Shown here: in pieces, positions 6,205-9,223 of the stretch
Position numbering within the stretch: position 1 is the stretch's first letter
Layout: every line of letters starts with the position of its first letter
Assembly: GCA_017989575.1 (NCBI GenBank)
Contig: JAGNPP010000086.1
Coordinates: 1 to 9,223 of the forward strand
Length of the DNA: 9,223 bases
Origin: Chryseobacterium sp.
Lineage (GTDB): Bacteria > Bacteroidota > Bacteroidia > Flavobacteriales > Weeksellaceae
Direction of reading: 5' to 3'
Notes under the pieces: generated by a model
The model's input: only the letters and a program-made list of their open reading frames with translations
What the model was told of the DNA's origin: nothing
The model's database searches: none
Program-made: the position numbers and the translations under genes

Positions 6205-7034
6205 TTTTTCAGTTTTAATTCTTCAGAAAAGTGCTTCAGTTTCAAACCTATTTTCATTAAAACATATTGAAACGGTTTTTGTTTTTTGTAGTATTTGTCA
6301 ATAAAAATATCCATCGCACCAAAGAATCTTTCCAGGTAAATCTTATCTCTCACCGTACTTTCGCCTTTGTAATGCAGAATAGAATATTTCCCGTAGTAGA
6401 AATTTTTGTAACCTTTTCTCAGAATCGTGTAGCAAAGATCAATGTCTTCGCCGTACATAAAATAACGTTCGTCAAAGCCACCAACTTCTTCATAAACAGA
6501 TTTTTTCATTAAGAGATTAGCGCCTGTCATTACTTCTACTTCTGCAATGTCAGTTTCTGCAATGTCGTTTCTGTAATAGGTTTTGGAATCGTTGTTGAGT
6601 TTTGTGAAAAGTTTTTCGAAGGAATTCACAAGCGCTGGAACAGATCTTTTACTTTCAGGCAAAAAGTTGCCATTTGCATCATGCATTCTCAATCCCAAAG
6701 CGCCAAATTTGTCTTGACTATCAGCAAAATCAAGAATTTCTTTGAAGTAATTTCCTTCGATTTCTGTATCCGGATTTAAGATGTAAACATATTCACTTTT
6801 TGCAGATTTGACGCCAATGTTGTTCGCTTTTGAGAAACCAAGATTTTCTTTTAACTCGATAAAATTGACCTTATCAAATTCATCAATTAAAACTTTCCAT
6901 TCAGGATTCGGCGAATTATTATCCACGACAATAATCTCATAATCAAATCCTTGAAAATATTTTTGAATGGAAAGAATACAGTTCCGCAACAGATCCTTCA
7001 CTTGATAATGGACAATAATCACACTTACTTTCAT
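6201..7034 (-). CDS. Glycosyltransferase family 2 (WbbL-like)
   Basis: This probably transfers a sugar from a nucleotide-sugar to a surface glycan such as lipopolysaccharide or capsule, at the cytoplasmic face of the membrane. The GT-A fold is clear in the 277 residues: VSVIIVHYQ (3-11), the nucleotide-binding VVDNNS (36-41), ENLGFSKANNIG (63-74) and LNPDTE (86-91) as the DXD-type site. MTGANLLMKKSVYEEVGGFDERYFMYGEDIDLC (169-201) follows, with the ED pair (196-197) of the catalytic base region. HYKGEST (221-227) is typical of rhamnosyltransferase-like members, but the sugar cannot be told. A small in-frame duplication of 15 bases (6540-6569) gives DIAETDIAE in the variable middle. The ATG overlaps the recR stop by one base, so the two are probably co-translated. 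Confidence 0.93.
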   Translation of the reverse strand: MKVSVIIVHYQVKDLLRNCILSIQKYFQGFDYEIIVVDNNSPNPEWKVLIDEFDKVNFIELKENLGFSKANNIGVKSAKSEYVYILNPDTEIEGNYFKEILDFADSQDKFGALGLRMHDANGNFLPESKRSVPALVNSFEKLFTKLNNDSKTYYRNDIAETDIAEVEVMTGANLLMKKSVYEEVGGFDERYFMYGEDIDLCYTILRKGYKNFYYGKYSILHYKGESTVRDKIYLERFFGAMDIFIDKYYKKQKPFQYVLMKIGLKLKHFSEELKLKN

Positions 7035-7645
7035 CAGCCAGCTTCGTTATAAACAGTTCTGTTGGTAATGGATCTTCCGAGTGAAATTTCGTCTGCATAT
7101 TCCAGCTCATCGCCAACCGAAATTCCTCTGGCAATACTGGAAAACACCACCTGAAAAGTTTTGAATTTTTTATAAATATAATATGCCGTCGTGTCGCCTT
7201 CCATCGTTGCGCTAAGTGCAAAAATGAGTTCCTTCACCACGCCGTCATTCAGTTTTTTTTCTATACTTCCAATTCTCAATTGGCTTGGTCCGATGCCTTC
7301 CATCGGTGAAATTTTCCCGCCAAGAACCAGATATTTCCCTCGGAATTTACCCGTATTCTCAATCGCCATCACATCGCGCACATCTTCTACAATGCAAAGC
7401 AACTCATCGTTCCGCTTGTGGTCATTACAAATATCACAAACCTCCGAGTCTGAAAAGTTGTGGCATTCTTTGCAATATTTGACTTCCGTGACAAGATTTT
7501 GGATTGAATTTCCCAAAGAAATGCCTTGCGAAGCTGGCTGACGCAACAAGTGCAACGCCAAACGAAGCGCCGATTTTTTCCCAATGCCGGGCAAACCAGA
7601 TATTTCTTCTACAGCTTTCGATAAAACTTTACTTGGGTAATCCAT
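7034..7645 (-). CDS. recR: Recombination mediator RecR
   Basis: RecR acts with RecO (and RecF) to load RecA on gapped single-stranded DNA. The 203-residue protein is of normal length and has the full domain order. A helix-hairpin-helix covers about 15-26 (ISGLPGIGKKSA). The four-cysteine zinc finger is C58, C61, C70 and C73 (YCKECHNF, VCDIC). A Toprim domain covers about 81-176, with LCIVEDVRDVMAIE (83-96), GKISPMEGIGP (110-120) and SATMEGDTTAYYI (145-157). A C-terminal Walker-B-like end carries GDELEYADEISLGRSITNR (178-196). It lies 39 bases downstream of folA and shares one base (TGATG) with the following glycosyltransferase gene. Confidence 0.97.
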   Translation of the reverse strand: MDYPSKVLSKAVEEISGLPGIGKKSALRLALHLLRQPASQGISLGNSIQNLVTEVKYCKECHNFSDSEVCDICNDHKRNDELLCIVEDVRDVMAIENTGKFRGKYLVLGGKISPMEGIGPSQLRIGSIEKKLNDGVVKELIFALSATMEGDTTAYYIYKKFKTFQVVFSSIARGISVGDELEYADEISLGRSITNRTVYNEAG

Positions 7646-7684
7646 AATTTAAGATACAAGAATCAAGGCAAAAGATTCAGAAAA

Positions 7685-8179
7685 TTAGTCTTTGTTGATT
7701 TTCTCGTAGGTTTGGAAATAGAAATTATGATTGTTTTTTTCGTCTTTTTCGTGGAATTCTTCATTTGTTTTTTGCCAAATCTTCATATCGATTTTTGGAA
7801 AAAAAGTGTCCGCTTCAAAATCCTCATCCACCAAAGTGATTTCCAACTTATCTGCCAATTCCATAGTTTGCTTATAGATCTCGCCACCACCGATGATGAA
7901 AACGTCTTCATCAATTTTTTTAGCAAATTTGATGGCTTCTTTTAGTTTTGAGACAATTAGAATATCTTCTGCAAACCAGTTTTCTTTTCTGCTTACCACA
8001 ATGTTGGTCCGGTTTGGCAAAGGTTTCCCAATGCTCTCGTAAGTTTTCCTTCCCATCACGATGGGATGATTTTCTGTAAGCGATTTGAAATGTTTCAGAT
8101 CTTTGGGAAGTTTCCAAAGCAGTTGGTTATCTTTTCCCAATGCGTTGTTTTTTCCGATGGCTGCAATTATCGTAATCAT
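7685..8179 (-). CDS. folA: Dihydrofolate reductase
   Basis: This cytoplasmic enzyme reduces dihydrofolate to tetrahydrofolate with NADPH and is the usual target of trimethoprim. The 164-residue protein has standard bacterial length. It shows IIAAIGKNNALGKDNQLLW (4-22), with the conserved W22, and the substrate-binding acid D27 in LPKDLKHF (24-31). MGRKTYESIG (42-51) and the folate-binding R57 follow, as does the NADPH-binding IIGGGEIY (95-102). The C-terminus has the expected acidic strand pair and HNFYFQTYEK. It heads a folA-recR-glycosyltransferase unit, with a promoter-like element eight bases upstream of its ATG. The pattern is chromosomal housekeeping; nothing suggests a mobile resistance allele. 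Confidence 0.97.
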   Translation of the reverse strand: MITIIAAIGKNNALGKDNQLLWKLPKDLKHFKSLTENHPIVMGRKTYESIGKPLPNRTNIVVSRKENWFAEDILIVSKLKEAIKFAKKIDEDVFIIGGGEIYKQTMELADKLEITLVDEDFEADTFFPKIDMKIWQKTNEEFHEKDEKNNHNFYFQTYEKINKD

Positions 8180-8186
8180 ATATTTA

Positions 8187-8194
8187 CAAAACTA
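8187..8194 (-). promoter_or_regulatory. Candidate folA -7 promoter element
   Basis: On the minus strand this reads TAGTTTTG, an exact TAnnTTTG match, ending seven bases before the folA ATG. Transcription starting some six bases after the element would give an almost leaderless folA message. No clear -33 TTTG lies at the usual distance. Confidence 0.4.
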
Positions 8195-8247
8195 CATTTT
8201 TATGTTTAATTAAGAAAAAATTATGATATGTTAGTTTTCATATTTTG

Positions 8248-8255
8248 TACTTTTG
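8248..8255 (+). promoter_or_regulatory. Candidate cyclotransferase -7 promoter element
   Basis: TACTTTTG matches TAnnTTTG exactly and lies about 110 bases upstream of the lipoprotein ATG, which would leave a leader of roughly 100 bases. A proper -33 partner is not evident, so a nearer promoter without this motif is also possible. Confidence 0.35.
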
Positions 8256-8340
8256 GCAAAGTTTTTTGAGTTTGCACAACATATGGCTTTGAAGTTTAGC
8301 TTTTGATTGTGACAAATTGAAACATAAAAAATTAATTTTA

Positions 8341-8361
8341 AATAAAATCTGAATAAAATCT
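8341..8361. repeat. 10-bp direct repeat before the cyclotransferase start
   Basis: AATAAAATCT occurs at 8341-8350 and again at 8352-8361, one base apart and four bases before the ATG. It occupies the place of a ribosome-binding site, and no Shine-Dalgarno sequence is present. AT-rich leaders of this kind are common in the phylum, so its meaning is uncertain. Confidence 0.6.
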
Positions 8362-8365
8362 ATCT

Positions 8366-9223
8366 ATGAAAAAGATTTTTTTAGCATCTGCTTTTGCATT
8401 ATTGGTTTTAGCAAGTTGTAACAAAGACAAGGATGTTCTTAACTCTTTGAATGATTATAACCTGAGTGCACAAAGCAAAGGCTACAACTTCGGCGACAAA
8501 CTTCAACTTCCGCAAGATGTTTTGGATTACGCAGAGGCCATTACCATCAGCTTTGGAGATAAAGAAAGCAGCAATCTCACGATTGATCCAAACTTTTTCA
8601 CACTAGGAGAAAACGATGTCACTTTCAACATCAAAACAAAAGGTGGCGAAGTTCTGCAACAAGATGCAACCATTAATGTTTTTGCAAAAGCAGTTCCGAA
8701 AAAAATAGCGTACGAAGTCATCGATCAATATCCACACGATCCTAAGAATTTTGTACAGGGTTTTCTACTGGAGGGCAATACCATCTATGAATCTGAGGGA
8801 CAGTACGGCTCTTCAAGAATCATAAAATACCCATTAGGAACCATGACTCCTGTTGCAGAAACCAAACAAGATAAAGAATATTTTTCTGAAGGCGCAACAA
8901 TTATTGGTGACAAAGTCTATCAGCTGACGTGGCGAGAAAAGAAAGGATTTGTCTATGATAAAAATACTTTGAAATTACTGAGCGAATTTCCTTACGACAA
9001 TATGATTGGCGAAGGTTGGGGATTGGCTACTGATGGAAAAGAATTGATCTTGTCTGATGGAACTAAAAATCTTTATTTCATCAATCCAGAAAATCCATCA
9101 AAAGTACTTCGCACAATTGCCGTTGCAAGCAATACTGAAGGCTACGACAAACTAAACGAATTAGAATATCACAACGGATCTATCTACGCCAATGTTTGGC
9201 AAAAACCAATCATCCTGCAAATC
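8366..9223 (+). CDS. Glutaminyl-peptide cyclotransferase lipoprotein, partial (3' end beyond window)
   Basis: This is a plant/bacterial-type glutaminyl cyclase that converts N-terminal glutamine to pyroglutamate, here as an envelope lipoprotein. 286 codons are present and the frame is open at the edge. A lipoprotein signal has LVLASC with the lipidated C18. Residues about 24-108 form a beta-rich N-terminal domain (for example TLGENDVTFNIKT) absent from the plant enzyme. The beta-propeller cyclase domain starts near 115. It shows NFVQGFLLEGNTIYESEGQYG (128-148), where plant-type enzymes have FTQGL and YESTG, then YFSEGATI (172-179), IGEGWGLATDG (214-224) and LNELEYHNGSIYANVW (263-278). About 50-70 residues are probably missing at the C-terminus. 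The residues after the cysteine, NKDKD, resemble a surface-export signal. It is divergent from folA. Confidence 0.9.
   Translation, partial: MKKIFLASAFALLVLASCNKDKDVLNSLNDYNLSAQSKGYNFGDKLQLPQDVLDYAEAITISFGDKESSNLTIDPNFFTLGENDVTFNIKTKGGEVLQQDATINVFAKAVPKKIAYEVIDQYPHDPKNFVQGFLLEGNTIYESEGQYGSSRIIKYPLGTMTPVAETKQDKEYFSEGATIIGDKVYQLTWREKKGFVYDKNTLKLLSEFPYDNMIGEGWGLATDGKELILSDGTKNLYFINPENPSKVLRTIAVASNTEGYDKLNELEYHNGSIYANVWQKPIILQI

Larger units (their letters stand above)
8180..8365. other. Divergent intergenic region, folA / cyclotransferase
   Basis: This 186-base AT-rich region holds the candidate folA -7 element at 8187-8194, a candidate plus-strand element at 8248-8255 and a direct repeat at 8341-8361. 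I see no hairpin that looks like a riboswitch or a terminator. Confidence 0.6.

Noticed and set aside
7191..7541. Plus-strand open frame opposite recR
   Set aside because: It is antisense to a clear RecR with zinc finger and Toprim motifs; no independent support.
7685..8179. folA as an acquired trimethoprim-resistance gene
   Set aside because: There is no integron, cassette site or mobile element nearby, and the gene sits in a housekeeping unit with recR.
8251..8270. Sigma-54-like TTGGCA...TTTTG before the cyclotransferase gene
   Set aside because: The required GG-N10-GC spacing is not met; the expected GC is TG, and the nearest GC lies seven bases too far.

Overview
The window looks like ordinary chromosomal DNA from a member of the Flavobacteriia, most likely the Chryseobacterium/Elizabethkingia side of the Weeksellaceae. 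This rests on the low G+C content, the near absence of Shine-Dalgarno sequences before starts, TAnnTTTG-type promoter elements, the parA-parB-DUF5683-dapB gene order, a Bacteroidetes-type TonB, and the style of the proteins. The genus is inferred from recall, not from a search.

Left part (about 1-3107, minus strand): a compact unit reading parA, parB, a DUF5683 membrane protein, then dapB. parB and the DUF5683 gene abut with no spacer, and dapB follows after 14 bases, so the four genes are probably co-transcribed. ParA and ParB act in chromosome segregation. DapB makes tetrahydrodipicolinate for lysine and, in many bacteria, for diaminopimelate in peptidoglycan. DUF5683 has no known role.

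Centre: a stand-alone tonB (minus, 3274-4104) ends upstream of parA. Between them lie a strong intrinsic terminator, whose stem is built from two inverted perfect DnaA boxes, a 16-bp palindrome and a good parA -7 element. On the plus strand, divergent from tonB, are a secreted retropepsin-like protease with a PDZ domain (4283-5617) and a two-helix membrane protein of unknown function (5689-6204), separated by a 21-bp tandem repeat.

Right part: a minus-strand unit folA, recR, glycosyltransferase family 2 (8179 down to 6201) combines folate reduction, recombinational repair and glycan synthesis. recR and the glycosyltransferase gene overlap by one base. The glycosyltransferase converges on the two-helix protein, and their stop codons share bases. 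Divergent from folA is a lipoprotein glutaminyl-peptide cyclotransferase that runs off the right edge.

No RNA genes, insertion sequences, CRISPR arrays, phage genes or defence genes were seen. No stretch over 300 bases lacks a gene; the longest gaps are 3087-3273, 8180-8365 and 4105-4282. I find no convincing new multi-gene system. The most unusual element is the DnaA-box terminator and palindrome upstream of parA.
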